DNA from: Chloroflexota bacterium
Lineage (GTDB): Bacteria > Chloroflexota > Dormibacteria > Dormibacterales > Dormibacteraceae
Length of the DNA: 56,209 nucleotides
Reading direction: 5' to 3'
Assembly: GCA_005881825.1 (NCBI GenBank)
Contig: VBEO01000066.1
Span: forward strand, 1 to 56,209
The position numbers and the translations under genes are program-made. Below the pieces are notes generated by a model. The model had not been told where the DNA came from, searched no databases, and saw only the letters and a list, made by a program, of their open reading frames with translations. Positions within the stretch are counted from its first letter, which is position 1, and the number at the start of each line of letters is the position of its first letter. This document shows, piece by piece, positions 8,915-17,591 of the stretch.

Positions 8915-11326
8915 ATGGACGTCGGGAGGGGAGTGGCAGCCAAAAAGGCGCGCGGCCGGGCCGCGCCGGCACCGCAGGTGGCGACCCTGGAGTCGCCGCG
9001 TGTGGCGCTCGGCGTCTTGCTCGCAGGCTTGCTGGTCAGCGCCCTGCTCGGCTACGGCGCCACCCGCCTCAACACCGACGCCAGCGTCGGCCTGCTGGCC
9101 GACACCGGCTCGGCGGCGTACCGGGACCAGGCCGTCTATGCCGGCAACTTCGGCGCCGACCCGGTGGTGATCGAGCTGGAGCCTCAGCCCGGCCAGCAGC
9201 TGCTGACGCCCCAGCACATGGTGGGGTTGGCCGGCATGGAGGGCAAGCTGGCCACCGTACACGGCGTCAAGCGCGTGTACGGGCCCGGGACGCTGGTCAA
9301 CACCTTCGCCAACGAGGTCACGCGGCGGGCCCTCGACATCTGCGGCCAGCAGGGCCAGGCGGCCGAGAACGCGGCCAAGGCCGCCGGCAAGTCGTCCCAG
9401 GAGCAGCAGCAGGCTTTCGACAATGCGGTGCGGGCCTGCGCCAACCAGATCGCTCAGCAGTACCCGACCCTGGGCGTGCCGGCCGTGGACAACCCCTCCT
9501 TCTACGACGAGATCCTGCTGGAGCCGAACGGCGCCGTGCGCCCCTTCTGGCTGTGGGCGCTGCCGGATCCCAACCACGCGGTGATCCAGGTGCGCATGAA
9601 CCCGAACGCCACCGCGGGGGACGTGCGCGCGGTGCTGGACCGGGTGGACAGCCAGAAGCACCGCAGCGAGCTGAAGGGCCTCGACGTGCACGTGGCCGGG
9701 GCGCCGGCGCTCACGGTGTCGCTGGCCGACTCGGTGCACAACTCGCTGCTCTACCTGCTGCCGCTGGGCTTGCTGGCCATGCTCCTGGTGACGCTGCTGG
9801 CGATCCGGGTCCGCCTCCGCCTGCTGGCCGTGCCCCTGGCCGCGCTGGCCGGGCTCTGGACCGCGGGCGCGGCCGGCTGGCTGGGGCTGCCGTTGACCCC
9901 CGCCACGCTGGCCGTGCTGCCGGTGGTGCTGGGCTTGACCACCGACTACGTGATCCAGGCACTGAACCGCCTGGCCGAGGAGCCCGCCGGCGCCGGCCGC
10001 CTGGAGCGCGCGGGGCGAGCGATCCTGCCCGCCACCGGCACCGCGGCCCTGGCCACGGCCATCGCCGTGCTGGGCTTCGCGCTCTCGCCGATCCCGCTGG
10101 TGCGCGAATTCGCGCTCTTTATGGCCGTGGGGGTCGTCTGCGCCTACCTGGTGAGCGCGCTGGTCGGCCTACCGCTGGTGGCCATGTTCGGCTGGCGGGC
10201 GGCGCCTGCACCGGTGGCCCGGGGCCGGCGCAAGGCCGCTCCCCAGCCGCCGCCGCTCCCGGCATCCCCGCTGCGGCCGCAGGTGCTGCTGGCGGGCCGG
10301 CTGCCGATGCGCGTGGTGGTGCCGCTGGCGGCGGTCGGGGTGCTGGGCTGGGCGGCCCTGCCCCTGGTCAAGCTGGAGACCGACCCGGCTCAGCTGATGC
10401 CGCCGGGCAGCGCCGCCCTCGCTGAGTCGCAGCACATCAAGAACACCGTGGGCCTGGTCGGCGAGATCGACCTGGTCCTGGTCGGGCCCGACGTGACCCG
10501 GGCCGACGCTGTGGCCTGGCTGCAGAAGGCGACCGATCGCTCGGCCTCTTCTGAGCTCAAGCCGATCAGTGGGCTGGCCGGCTTCCTGACGGCCTTCAAC
10601 AACAACCAGCCGGCCGACGCCGCCCAGACCCAGAAGATCCTCTCCAACATCCCCAGCTACTTCACGAACGCCGTGGTCAGCACGGACCACAAGATGGCGC
10701 GGAGCGTCTTCGGCATCACCCGGCTGACCTCGGTCGCCGACGACCAGCGGCTGGCGGCGCGCCTGCAGGCGGGCGATCCGCCGCCGGCCGGCTACCGCGC
10801 CTACCCCGCCGGACTGGCCGTGATCGCCGCCCAGGCCCTGCAGCAGCTGGCCGGCGACCAGCTGAAGCTCAACCTCTTGGCCCTGGTCGTGGTGCTGCTG
10901 GTGCTGCTGATCGCGTACCGGCATCCACTGCCCGCCGGGCTGGCGGTGCTGCCCACGCTGGTGGCCGCGGGCTGGGGGACCGCCTTGCTGGCGCTGCTGC
11001 AGGTGCGCTCGAGCCCGATCACGATCCTGCTGGCGGGGGTGGTGGTGGCCTTCGCCACCGAGTTCAGCGTGCTCTGGCTGGCGCGCTACAGGTCGGAGCG
11101 GTTGGCCGGGGTGGCCGCCGACGCGGCGGCGTTCACCGCCTCCGAGCGGGTAGGGCCGGCCATCGTGGCCAGCGCCCTGGCGCTGGCCGTGGGCTTCTTG
11201 ATCCTGGCCCTGAGCCCGGTGCCGATGGTCCGCGGGTTCGGCATCGTCTGCGGGCTGGACATGGCGCTGGCGACGGCTTCGGTCCTCGTGCTGCTGCCCC
11301 CCATGGCGCGCGCCTGGCTTCGCTAG
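8915..11326 (+). CDS. MMPL/RND-family membrane transporter
   Basis: 803 aa. Topology is that of an RND-type MMPL protein: one N-terminal helix (about residues 28-48), a large extracytoplasmic domain with a Gln/Ala-rich helical insert (about 145-185), a block of five helices (about 270-425), a cytoplasmic linker rich in Pro and Arg, a second porter domain and a final helix block (about 640-800). The intramembrane charged motif appears as LGLTTDYVIQ in the first half, and in the second half the equivalent Asp is replaced in VVAFATEFSVLW. MMPL proteins export lipids or siderophores using proton motive force. It follows the MCE genes closely, so it probably acts in the same envelope-lipid pathway. 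Confidence 0.85.
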   Translation: MDVGRGVAAKKARGRAAPAPQVATLESPRVALGVLLAGLLVSALLGYGATRLNTDASVGLLADTGSAAYRDQAVYAGNFGADPVVIELEPQPGQQLLTPQHMVGLAGMEGKLATVHGVKRVYGPGTLVNTFANEVTRRALDICGQQGQAAENAAKAAGKSSQEQQQAFDNAVRACANQIAQQYPTLGVPAVDNPSFYDEILLEPNGAVRPFWLWALPDPNHAVIQVRMNPNATAGDVRAVLDRVDSQKHRSELKGLDVHVAGAPALTVSLADSVHNSLLYLLPLGLLAMLLVTLLAIRVRLRLLAVPLAALAGLWTAGAAGWLGLPLTPATLAVLPVVLGLTTDYVIQALNRLAEEPAGAGRLERAGRAILPATGTAALATAIAVLGFALSPIPLVREFALFMAVGVVCAYLVSALVGLPLVAMFGWRAAPAPVARGRRKAAPQPPPLPASPLRPQVLLAGRLPMRVVVPLAAVGVLGWAALPLVKLETDPAQLMPPGSAALAESQHIKNTVGLVGEIDLVLVGPDVTRADAVAWLQKATDRSASSELKPISGLAGFLTAFNNNQPADAAQTQKILSNIPSYFTNAVVSTDHKMARSVFGITRLTSVADDQRLAARLQAGDPPPAGYRAYPAGLAVIAAQALQQLAGDQLKLNLLALVVVLLVLLIAYRHPLPAGLAVLPTLVAAGWGTALLALLQVRSSPITILLAGVVVAFATEFSVLWLARYRSERLAGVAADAAAFTASERVGPAIVASALALAVGFLILALSPVPMVRGFGIVCGLDMALATASVLVLLPPMARAWLR

Positions 11327-11338
11327 CCGAAAAACACT

Positions 11339-11396
11339 CGAGCGCCGGCGCCGGAACCTTTTCGAGGGCAGAAGACAGTTCCGCCGCCGGCGCTCG
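11339..11396 (+). repeat. 58-bp inverted-repeat element, copy A
   Basis: Left arm CGAGCGCCGGCGCCGGAAC (11339-11357), 20-nt spacer, right arm GTTCCGCCGCCGGCGCTCG (11378-11396). The arms pair at 18 of 19 positions. It begins 12 nt after the MMPL stop and lies between convergent genes, so it could stop transcription, but there is no T-run. Copies B (23095) and C (48805) have the same arm sequence and the same 19-20-19 spacing. Confidence 0.85.
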
Positions 11397-11421
11397 ACGG
11401 GGTGCCGCTAAGCGCGCACCA

Positions 11422-12288
11422 CTAGCACTTGATCTCGGCGCAGGGGTCGATGTAATCCGTCTGATACCGGATCTCGAAGTGCAGGTGGGGTCCGGTCGAG
11501 AACCCGGTGGAGCCCACCTGGCCGATCATCTCGCCCCGCTTCACGACCTGCCCGTCCGCGACCGCAAAGCTGCTCAGGTGGCCGTAAAGCGTGGCGTAGC
11601 CGTTGCCGTGGATGAGCAGGATGTGATTCCCGTACCCGGTGTCGCTCCTGTACGCGCGCACCACGCCCGCGTCCGAGGCGAAGACGGGAGTCCCGGTCGG
11701 CTCAGCCAGGTCGAGCCCCGAATGCCAGCGCTTGGAGGGGCACTCGGCCTTGTATGGCTCCCCTGGCAGGTTTGTGCACCCGAAGCGCTGGGTGATCGGT
11801 GCCTTCTGGCCGCCGGGAACTACCAGCGGCCAGCCGAAGCGCCCGCTGCCGCCGCCGGCGCCGATCGCGATCCCGCCCAGTGTCGCGTCGAAGGCCGCGA
11901 AGTCGGTCGTGACGTCCAACTGCTGCTGCTCATAGGCGAGGCGGCCAGGCTCATCGGGCAGCGATGACTGCTCGTCGGGAGAGGGCTGATAGATGGGGTG
12001 CTCGGGGGCGGCCGGGGCGGTCCCAGCAGTTGCGCCGGCCGCCGATTCACCCGAACCCAGGATCGAGCCGACAGCGCTGGGGGCCGTCGTCACCGGCAGG
12101 GCCGGGGAGGCCGAGGGCGTGGGCAGCGGCAGGCCGGGTAGGGAGGGGCTGGGCAGCGGCGCCGCCACGCCGACGGTCGGGGCCGGCGAGGGCAGGCCGG
12201 CGGCCGTGGCGGAGGGCGCGCCCAGCGCGGCGAGCGCGACCAGGGCGGCCACCGCGCATCTGCCCGCGCGTTGCAGAGTCAGATTCAT
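11422..12288 (-). CDS. Secreted M23-family (LytM-type) peptidase
   Basis: 288 aa. A signal peptide (MNLTLQRAGRCAVAALVALAALG, with cleavage likely after SATA) is followed by a Pro/Ser/Ala-rich linker (about residues 35-110) and a C-terminal M23 domain. Zinc ligands are visible: HSGLD (H and D) and the final HLHFE. Such enzymes cut peptidoglycan cross-links or act as inactive activators of amidases; here both metal motifs are intact, so activity is likely. On the minus strand, transcribed divergently from corA, with 91 nt between the starts. A minus-strand TAAGGT box lies about 15 nt before the ATG. Confidence 0.88.
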   Translation of the reverse strand: MNLTLQRAGRCAVAALVALAALGAPSATAAGLPSPAPTVGVAAPLPSPSLPGLPLPTPSASPALPVTTAPSAVGSILGSGESAAGATAGTAPAAPEHPIYQPSPDEQSSLPDEPGRLAYEQQQLDVTTDFAAFDATLGGIAIGAGGGSGRFGWPLVVPGGQKAPITQRFGCTNLPGEPYKAECPSKRWHSGLDLAEPTGTPVFASDAGVVRAYRSDTGYGNHILLIHGNGYATLYGHLSSFAVADGQVVKRGEMIGQVGSTGFSTGPHLHFEIRYQTDYIDPCAEIKC

Positions 12289-12366
12289 GCGGACTTTGGA
12301 TCCACCTTACGTGATAGTCCCGCTGCTGCCAAACCCTCCAATACGATTCCGTACTGGCGGCGGGTT

Positions 12367-12372
12367 TAGGAT
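12367..12372 (+). promoter_or_regulatory. TAGGAT box (-10-like) 7 nt before the corA GTG
   Basis: TAGGAT fits the TANNNT -10 pattern seen before many starts in this window. With 7 nt to GTG there is no room for a Shine-Dalgarno site, so a leaderless transcript is inferred. Confidence 0.4.
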
Positions 12373-12379
12373 CGCGGCC

Positions 12380-13339
12380 GTGCGCACGCTGATCACGACC
12401 AAGGGGGCGTTCCACGAGCCCAACCCCAAGACGACGCTCGAGCACCTGGAGCGCTGTCACCTCGAGGGCTTCTGGATGGACATCGAGGCCCCCAGCGAGG
12501 AGGACCTGAAGCTTCTCAGCCAGACTTTCAAGTTCCACCCGCTGACCATCGAGGACGTGACCCAGCATGGCCAGCGGCCGAAGCTGGAGGACTACGACGG
12601 CTATCGCTTCATGGTCCTCTTCAGCGCCCGCTGGACCTCCGGCGGGAATCTGGAAAGCGACGAATACCACATGTATCTCTCGGACGATTACCTGGTCACC
12701 GTCCACGACCGGCCGGCGCCCCACCTGGACAGCCTGCGCAAGCGGATCGAGGACGAGCCGAGGATCGCGCGCGGCAAGTCCGACTTCCTCACCTACCTGG
12801 TCGTGGACGCCATCATCGATCCCACCTTCGACGCCCTGCAGCGCCTGGATTCGACGATCGACGGCCTGGAGAACGCGATCGTGGAGCGCGCCGACACCTC
12901 GCAGCTGCGCGAGATCTACCGGTTGAAACACTCGGTCACGCAGATCCGGCATTTGCTGGGCGCCGAGCGGGACCTCTTCCAGCGCCTGATCACGGAGACC
13001 CTGAGCGATCCCACACTCGGCGTCTACTACCGCGACGTCTACGACCACGTCATCCGCCAGTACGAGTCCGTCGACTCCCTGCGCGACCTGCTGACCGGCG
13101 CCATGGACGTCTACCTCTCCACGGTGTCCAACCGGCTCAACGTGACCATGAAGGCGCTGACCGTGATTGCCAGCATCTTCCTGCCGATCTCCTTCCTGAC
13201 TGGTTTCTACGGCATGAACTTCGCCTTCCTGACCGGGGTCCTGGAACCTCCGACCTTTGCCTTCTTCATCGGAGTGGGCACGATGGTGCTGGCGACCCTG
13301 ATCCAGCTGATGCTGTTCCGCCGCCGAGGATGGCTCTAA
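12380..13339 (+). CDS. corA: CorA-family magnesium/cobalt transporter
   Basis: 319 aa, start GTG at 12380; the frame is open further upstream but that region runs antisense through the M23 gene. A large cytoplasmic alpha/beta domain (residues 1-~255) with a long stalk helix is followed by two C-terminal membrane helices. The signature YGMNF lies at the end of the first helix (FLTGFYGMNF), which defines the pore of CorA pentamers. It imports Mg2+ by diffusion through the channel. Single gene, with a TAGGAT box upstream and a structured repeat ending in a hairpin directly downstream. Confidence 0.93.
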   Translation: MRTLITTKGAFHEPNPKTTLEHLERCHLEGFWMDIEAPSEEDLKLLSQTFKFHPLTIEDVTQHGQRPKLEDYDGYRFMVLFSARWTSGGNLESDEYHMYLSDDYLVTVHDRPAPHLDSLRKRIEDEPRIARGKSDFLTYLVVDAIIDPTFDALQRLDSTIDGLENAIVERADTSQLREIYRLKHSVTQIRHLLGAERDLFQRLITETLSDPTLGVYYRDVYDHVIRQYESVDSLRDLLTGAMDVYLSTVSNRLNVTMKALTVIASIFLPISFLTGFYGMNFAFLTGVLEPPTFAFFIGVGTMVLATLIQLMLFRRRGWL

Positions 13340-13340
13340 C

Positions 13341-13463
13341 GCTCCGCTCGCGGGAAGTACCTGCGGTTCCTCCCGCGGACCTACCTCCCTTTTCTCGCCG
13401 CGCGATGTCCCCAACGGCCGGATCACGGACTCAAGCGGCCCGGCTAAGCCGGGCCTTCCCTGT
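13341..13463 (+). repeat. ~120-bp structured intergenic repeat, copy 1
   Basis: Starts 2 nt after the corA stop. It is alignable over its whole length with 53294-53422, for example CGCGGGAAG..ACCT..GGTTCCTCCC, GGACCTACCTCCCTTT, TCCCCAACG and GGATCACGGACTCA. It contains an internal hairpin (CGCGGGA...TCCCGCG) and ends in a strong hairpin (13437-13455). Both copies lie directly behind a plus-strand stop codon in the same orientation. Confidence 0.8.
13437..13455 (+). terminator. Hairpin GGCCCGGC-TAA-GCCGGGCC at the end of the repeat
   Basis: Perfect 8-bp stem with a 3-nt loop, followed by TTCCC rather than a T-run. It lies between the convergent corA and prolyl oligopeptidase genes, so it may act as a two-way terminator. 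Confidence 0.5.
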
Positions 13464-13480
13464 TACTCGCTATCCAGAAG

Positions 13481-15505
13481 CTAGGTGCTGCCAGTCAGCT
13501 GATGTAGGAGGAAAGCCCAGGCGTCGGCCTCCTCGGGCACCAGCTTGGCCACCGGCTTGCCCTGGCCGTGGCCGGCGCGGGTGTCGACCCGCAGCATCGT
13601 CAGCCCGTCCGGGTTGGCCGCCTGCAGCCGGGCTGCCATCTTGCGGGCGTGCATGGGATCGACGCGGGAGTCGCCTTCGCCGGTCGTGATCAGGACCGGT
13701 GGGTAGCTGACCCCGTCGCGCACGTGGTGGTAGGGCGAATACGCGTGCAGCCACCGAAAGTGCTCGCGGTTGGCGGCGGTGCCGTACTCGGGCGACCACA
13801 GCTGGGCGACCTTGAAGCGTTCGTAACGGACCATGTCCAGGAGCGGCACTCCGCAGACCACGGCGCCGAACAGCTCGGGCCGCTGCACCAGGGCGGCGCC
13901 CACCAGCAGACCGCCGTTGCTGCGGCCGAAGATGCCCAGCTCCGAAGAAGTGCACCAGCCCTGCGCGATCAGCCACTCGGCCGCGGCCAGGAAGTCGTCG
14001 AAGACGTTCTGCTTCCGCTCCAGCATCCCGGCCTGGTGCCAGGATTCGCCGAACTCGCTACCGCCCCGCAGCGATGGCAGCGCGAACAGGCCGCCCGCCT
14101 CCAGGAAAGGCACCAGGTAGGGCAACCACTGCGGGGTGCGCGGCAGGTTGAAGCCGCCGTAGCCGGTCATCGCCACGGGTCCGGGGCCGGACGCGCGCCC
14201 GACCAGGAAGATCGGAACTCGCGTGCCGTCGCGCGACGTGTACCACTCCTGGCGCACCGGGTAGGCGGCGGGATCGAAGCCCGGCGGCGAGGGCATGCCA
14301 TCGATTTCGTCCAGCGGGCCCAGGGCCGGATGCAGCTCGAAGGTGCGCGCCGGCCGCGTGAACTCGTCCAGGGTCACGTAGGCCTGCTCCAGCTGGGTGT
14401 GGGCGCCCACGCCGAGCACGGTGCAGAACGCGGGCAGCGGCACCTCGTATCGCATGTCGGCATCGTGCACCTCGACGCGCGAGCGTCCGGCTCGCATCCG
14501 ATGCGCCAGGATCGCCCCCCTCGAGGCCGCCGCCGAGACGAGCACGTCGTCGCCCTCGGGAATCACCTCCCGCCAGCGCTCCGCTTCGGGATGTTCGGGA
14601 TCGATCTCGACCAGCCGCCAGTTGGGAGCGTCGAGATTGGTCATGGCCAGGAGGCGATCGCCGGCGAACCAGGGCTCGACCCGCTGTTCGGGGCCGTCGA
14701 AGGCGGGCACGAAAGGTCCCGTCCCCGAACGCAGGAAAACGGCGGTCCGCAGCGTGCCGCAGTCCAGCGCGAGTACCGTCCAGCGGCCGTCGGCCGAGAT
14801 CGAGAGCGCGGCCGGGAAGTGGGTCTTGTCGCGGTCGCGCCCGAACAGGTACTGGTCGGTCTGGGGGTCGGTGCCCACCAGGTGCCGGTAGATGTGGCGG
14901 TGGTACACCTCCTCTCCCCGGGCCACGGTGCCCGGGAGCGGGCCGCGCGAGTAGAGGAAGGCCTTGGCGTCGGGTTCGAACGCGACCGCCGACCAGCGGC
15001 AGCGGTCGATGCGGTCGGGCAGCGTCCGCCCGCTGGCGGTCTCCACCAGCGAGAGCACGCTGTCCTCGCTGCCGGCTTCGGATATGCCGACGGCGACCAG
15101 CTCGCCGTCGTCCGAGGGATACCACCAGTCGATGGCGCTGGCGCCGTCCGCGCTGAGCGGGTTGGGATCGGCCAGCACCCTTTCGCGCCCGCCTTCGGCG
15201 ACCCACAGGCAGGCCTGGTTGGCGCCCGGCTCCCGGCGCAGGAAGAACCGGTACCGGCCGCGCGGCCGGCTGGGCCCGAGGGCGCCGACGTCCATCACCT
15301 CGCGCAGCCGGGTCTCGATCGCCGGCCGCTCGGGCAAGCTGTCCAAATAGGCTCGCGCGTAGGCCTGCTGCGCGGCGACCCATGCCTGGACCTCAGGGGC
15401 GGTCTCGTCCTCCAGCCAGCGGTAGGGGTCGTGGATCTCGACCCCGTGCACAACCTCGACCACGTCTTCTACCCGTGTTAAGGGTGGTGCCGGGCGTATC
15501 GCCAC
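13481..15505 (-). CDS. Prolyl oligopeptidase family serine peptidase (S9A)
   Basis: 674 aa from GTG 15505. The frame is open further upstream, but the family N-terminus (VVHGVEIHDPYRWLED) begins close to this start and a minus-strand TAGGAT box sits 8 nt before it. N-terminal beta-propeller (about residues 70-390), then an alpha/beta-hydrolase domain. The catalytic triad is visible: Ser in FGRSNGGLL, Asp in EGDSRVDPMHA, His in RAGHGQGKP. It cleaves short proline-containing peptides after Pro, probably in the cytoplasm since no signal peptide is seen. Divergent from recG with only 19 nt between the two starts. Confidence 0.92.
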   Translation of the reverse strand: MAIRPAPPLTRVEDVVEVVHGVEIHDPYRWLEDETAPEVQAWVAAQQAYARAYLDSLPERPAIETRLREVMDVGALGPSRPRGRYRFFLRREPGANQACLWVAEGGRERVLADPNPLSADGASAIDWWYPSDDGELVAVGISEAGSEDSVLSLVETASGRTLPDRIDRCRWSAVAFEPDAKAFLYSRGPLPGTVARGEEVYHRHIYRHLVGTDPQTDQYLFGRDRDKTHFPAALSISADGRWTVLALDCGTLRTAVFLRSGTGPFVPAFDGPEQRVEPWFAGDRLLAMTNLDAPNWRLVEIDPEHPEAERWREVIPEGDDVLVSAAASRGAILAHRMRAGRSRVEVHDADMRYEVPLPAFCTVLGVGAHTQLEQAYVTLDEFTRPARTFELHPALGPLDEIDGMPSPPGFDPAAYPVRQEWYTSRDGTRVPIFLVGRASGPGPVAMTGYGGFNLPRTPQWLPYLVPFLEAGGLFALPSLRGGSEFGESWHQAGMLERKQNVFDDFLAAAEWLIAQGWCTSSELGIFGRSNGGLLVGAALVQRPELFGAVVCGVPLLDMVRYERFKVAQLWSPEYGTAANREHFRWLHAYSPYHHVRDGVSYPPVLITTGEGDSRVDPMHARKMAARLQAANPDGLTMLRVDTRAGHGQGKPVAKLVPEEADAWAFLLHQLTGST

Positions 15506-15513
15506 GATCCTCG

Positions 15514-15519
15514 ATCCTA
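15514..15519 (-). promoter_or_regulatory. TAGGAT box (-10-like), minus strand, 8 nt before the oligopeptidase GTG
   Basis: Lies inside the palindrome CCTATAGG between two divergent GTG starts (15505 minus, 15525 plus). The whole intergenic space is 19 nt, so both transcripts must be nearly or fully leaderless. Confidence 0.4.
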
Positions 15520-15524
15520 TAGGC

Positions 15525-17591
15525 GTGGCGGTCGCGACCTCGGTGACGCTCGACTCCCCGGTCACGGCGCTGGGCATCTCGATCAAGCCCGGCTACCGCG
15601 CAGGGCTGCAGAAGATGGGCATCCGGACCATCCGCGACCTGCTCCTCGAGCTGCCCTACGACTGGGAGGAGTTCGGGCGCTCCTCGCCGGTGGCATGGCT
15701 GCAGCCCGGCGAGCAGGCCACCGTGACCGGCACCGTGACCGGTATCCGCCTGGCTTTCTCACGCAACCGGAGGCGGTATCTGGACGCCAGCGTGCAGGAC
15801 GACCACGGCGGCGTGCTACGCGTGCTCTGGTTCAACAAGCCCTGGCTGCAGCGCGAGCTGGCGGGCAAGCGCGTCGTGCTCGCCGGCACCGTGAAAGGCC
15901 GCCCGCAGCACCCGGAGATGGTCAATCCCGATCACGAGCTGGCAGGTCCGGAACCCAAGCGCCGCGTGGGCGGCCTGATGCCCAAGTACCACCTCAGCGC
16001 CGACATGACCAACAAGAAGATGGCCGAGCTGGTGACGGCGGCGCTGCCCCTGGCCGACCAGTTCGAGGAAACGCTCCCGGAAGGCGTCCGCTCCCGCCAC
16101 CGCCTGATGTCCCTGGTCGAAGCCGTGCGCGCCGGGCACGCCGCCGATCGAGCGTCGGACTGGGCGGAAGCCCGCCGCCGCTTCCAGTTCGAGGAGCTGC
16201 TGGAGCTGCAGCTCGCCTTCCTGCTCCTGCGCAGCGAATTCGCGCACGAGCGCGCCACCACGGTGCCCTACAGGCAGGAGGTGATCGACGCCTTCAAGGC
16301 CGGCCTCGGCTTTCAGCTCACCAACGCCCAGCGCCGGGCGACCTGGGACATCTTCCAGGACCTGCAGAAGGATGCGCCCATGAACCGCCTGCTCAACGGC
16401 GACGTCGGCGCGGGCAAGACCGCCGTCGCGGCGGCGGCGGTGGCCATGGTCCACGCGGCCGAGCTCCAATCCGTGGTCATGGCTCCGACCGAGATCCTGG
16501 CCCGCCAGCACCTGCACAAGTTCCGGGCCTACCTGGAGGAGAGCTTCCCCGACCTGAAGGTCGAGCTGCTGGTCTCCGGTCAGCCCGCGGCCGAACGGCG
16601 CCGGGTGCTGACAGCCGCGGCTTCCGGACACTGCGCGCTCCTGGTGGGAACGCACGCCCTCATCGAAGGCGAGGTCCAGCTGGCCCGGCTGGGGCTGGCG
16701 GTGGTGGACGAGCAGCACCGCTTCGGCACCCGGCAGCGGGAGCTCCTTCGGGAGAAGGCGGGGGCGGGCAGGCCGCACTTCCTGGCCATGACCGCCACCC
16801 CCATCCCGCGCTCGCTGGCGCTGGCGGTCTACGGCGAGATGGCGCTCTCGGTGATCGATGAGCTGCCGCCCGGCCGGACTCCGGTCAGGACCCGCGTGGT
16901 GACCGCGGCCGGCCGGGAGCGCGCCTATCAGCTGGTGCGCGACGAGGTGGCGGCCGGCCGCCAGGCCTTCGTGATCTGTCCGCTGATCGAGGAGTCGGAG
17001 AAGCTGGAAGTGACCGCGGCGGTGGCCGAGTACGAGCGGCTCCAGCGCGAGGTCTTCCCGAACCTCAAGCTGGCCCTCGTCCACGGCCGGCTGAAGGAGA
17101 AGGACGCGGTCATGGAGGACTTTCGCGCCGGCCGCAGCCAGGTGCTGGTGGCCACGCCGGTGATCGAGGTGGGGGTGGACGTGCCCAACGCCTCGGTGAT
17201 GCTGGTCGAGGGCGCCGAACGCTTCGGGCTGGCCCAGCTGCACCAGTTCCGAGGGCGCGTCGGCCGCGGCGGCGCCCAGAGCTACTGCCTGCTGTTCGCC
17301 GGCGATGACGCCTCTGACAAAGCCGTGGCCCGCCTGCACCTCCTGGAGGGGGAGCACGACGGCTTCAAGCTCGCCCACGAGGACATGCGCCTGCGCGGCG
17401 CCGGCGAGCTGCTGGGCGCCAAGCAGCACGGGCTCACCGACGAAGCCATGCGCGGGCTCGAGCAGCCCACCCTCCTGTCAGAGATCCGCCAGGAGGCCGA
17501 GGGCATACTGGCCGGCGACGCCGCCCTGGCCGGCCACCCGGCGCTGCGCGCGGCGGTCGCCCGCCGCCTGGAGCTGACTTCGCTCTCGTGA
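15525..17591 (+). CDS. recG: ATP-dependent DNA helicase RecG
   Basis: 688 aa. An N-terminal wedge/OB domain (about residues 1-160, beginning with SPVTALGISIKPGYRAGLQKMG) is followed by two RecA-like helicase domains. Motif I GDVGAGKT, motif II DEQHR (the RecG form of DEx(H/Q)), motif III TATPIPRSL, and motif VI QFRGRVGRG are all present, and the C-terminal DMRLRGAGELLGAKQHG is the TRG-type motif that couples ATP hydrolysis to translocation. It remodels stalled replication forks and Holliday junctions. GTG start; the stop TGA overlaps the next start. Length is normal. Confidence 0.95.
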   Translation: MAVATSVTLDSPVTALGISIKPGYRAGLQKMGIRTIRDLLLELPYDWEEFGRSSPVAWLQPGEQATVTGTVTGIRLAFSRNRRRYLDASVQDDHGGVLRVLWFNKPWLQRELAGKRVVLAGTVKGRPQHPEMVNPDHELAGPEPKRRVGGLMPKYHLSADMTNKKMAELVTAALPLADQFEETLPEGVRSRHRLMSLVEAVRAGHAADRASDWAEARRRFQFEELLELQLAFLLLRSEFAHERATTVPYRQEVIDAFKAGLGFQLTNAQRRATWDIFQDLQKDAPMNRLLNGDVGAGKTAVAAAAVAMVHAAELQSVVMAPTEILARQHLHKFRAYLEESFPDLKVELLVSGQPAAERRRVLTAAASGHCALLVGTHALIEGEVQLARLGLAVVDEQHRFGTRQRELLREKAGAGRPHFLAMTATPIPRSLALAVYGEMALSVIDELPPGRTPVRTRVVTAAGRERAYQLVRDEVAAGRQAFVICPLIEESEKLEVTAAVAEYERLQREVFPNLKLALVHGRLKEKDAVMEDFRAGRSQVLVATPVIEVGVDVPNASVMLVEGAERFGLAQLHQFRGRVGRGGAQSYCLLFAGDDASDKAVARLHLLEGEHDGFKLAHEDMRLRGAGELLGAKQHGLTDEAMRGLEQPTLLSEIRQEAEGILAGDAALAGHPALRAAVARRLELTSLS

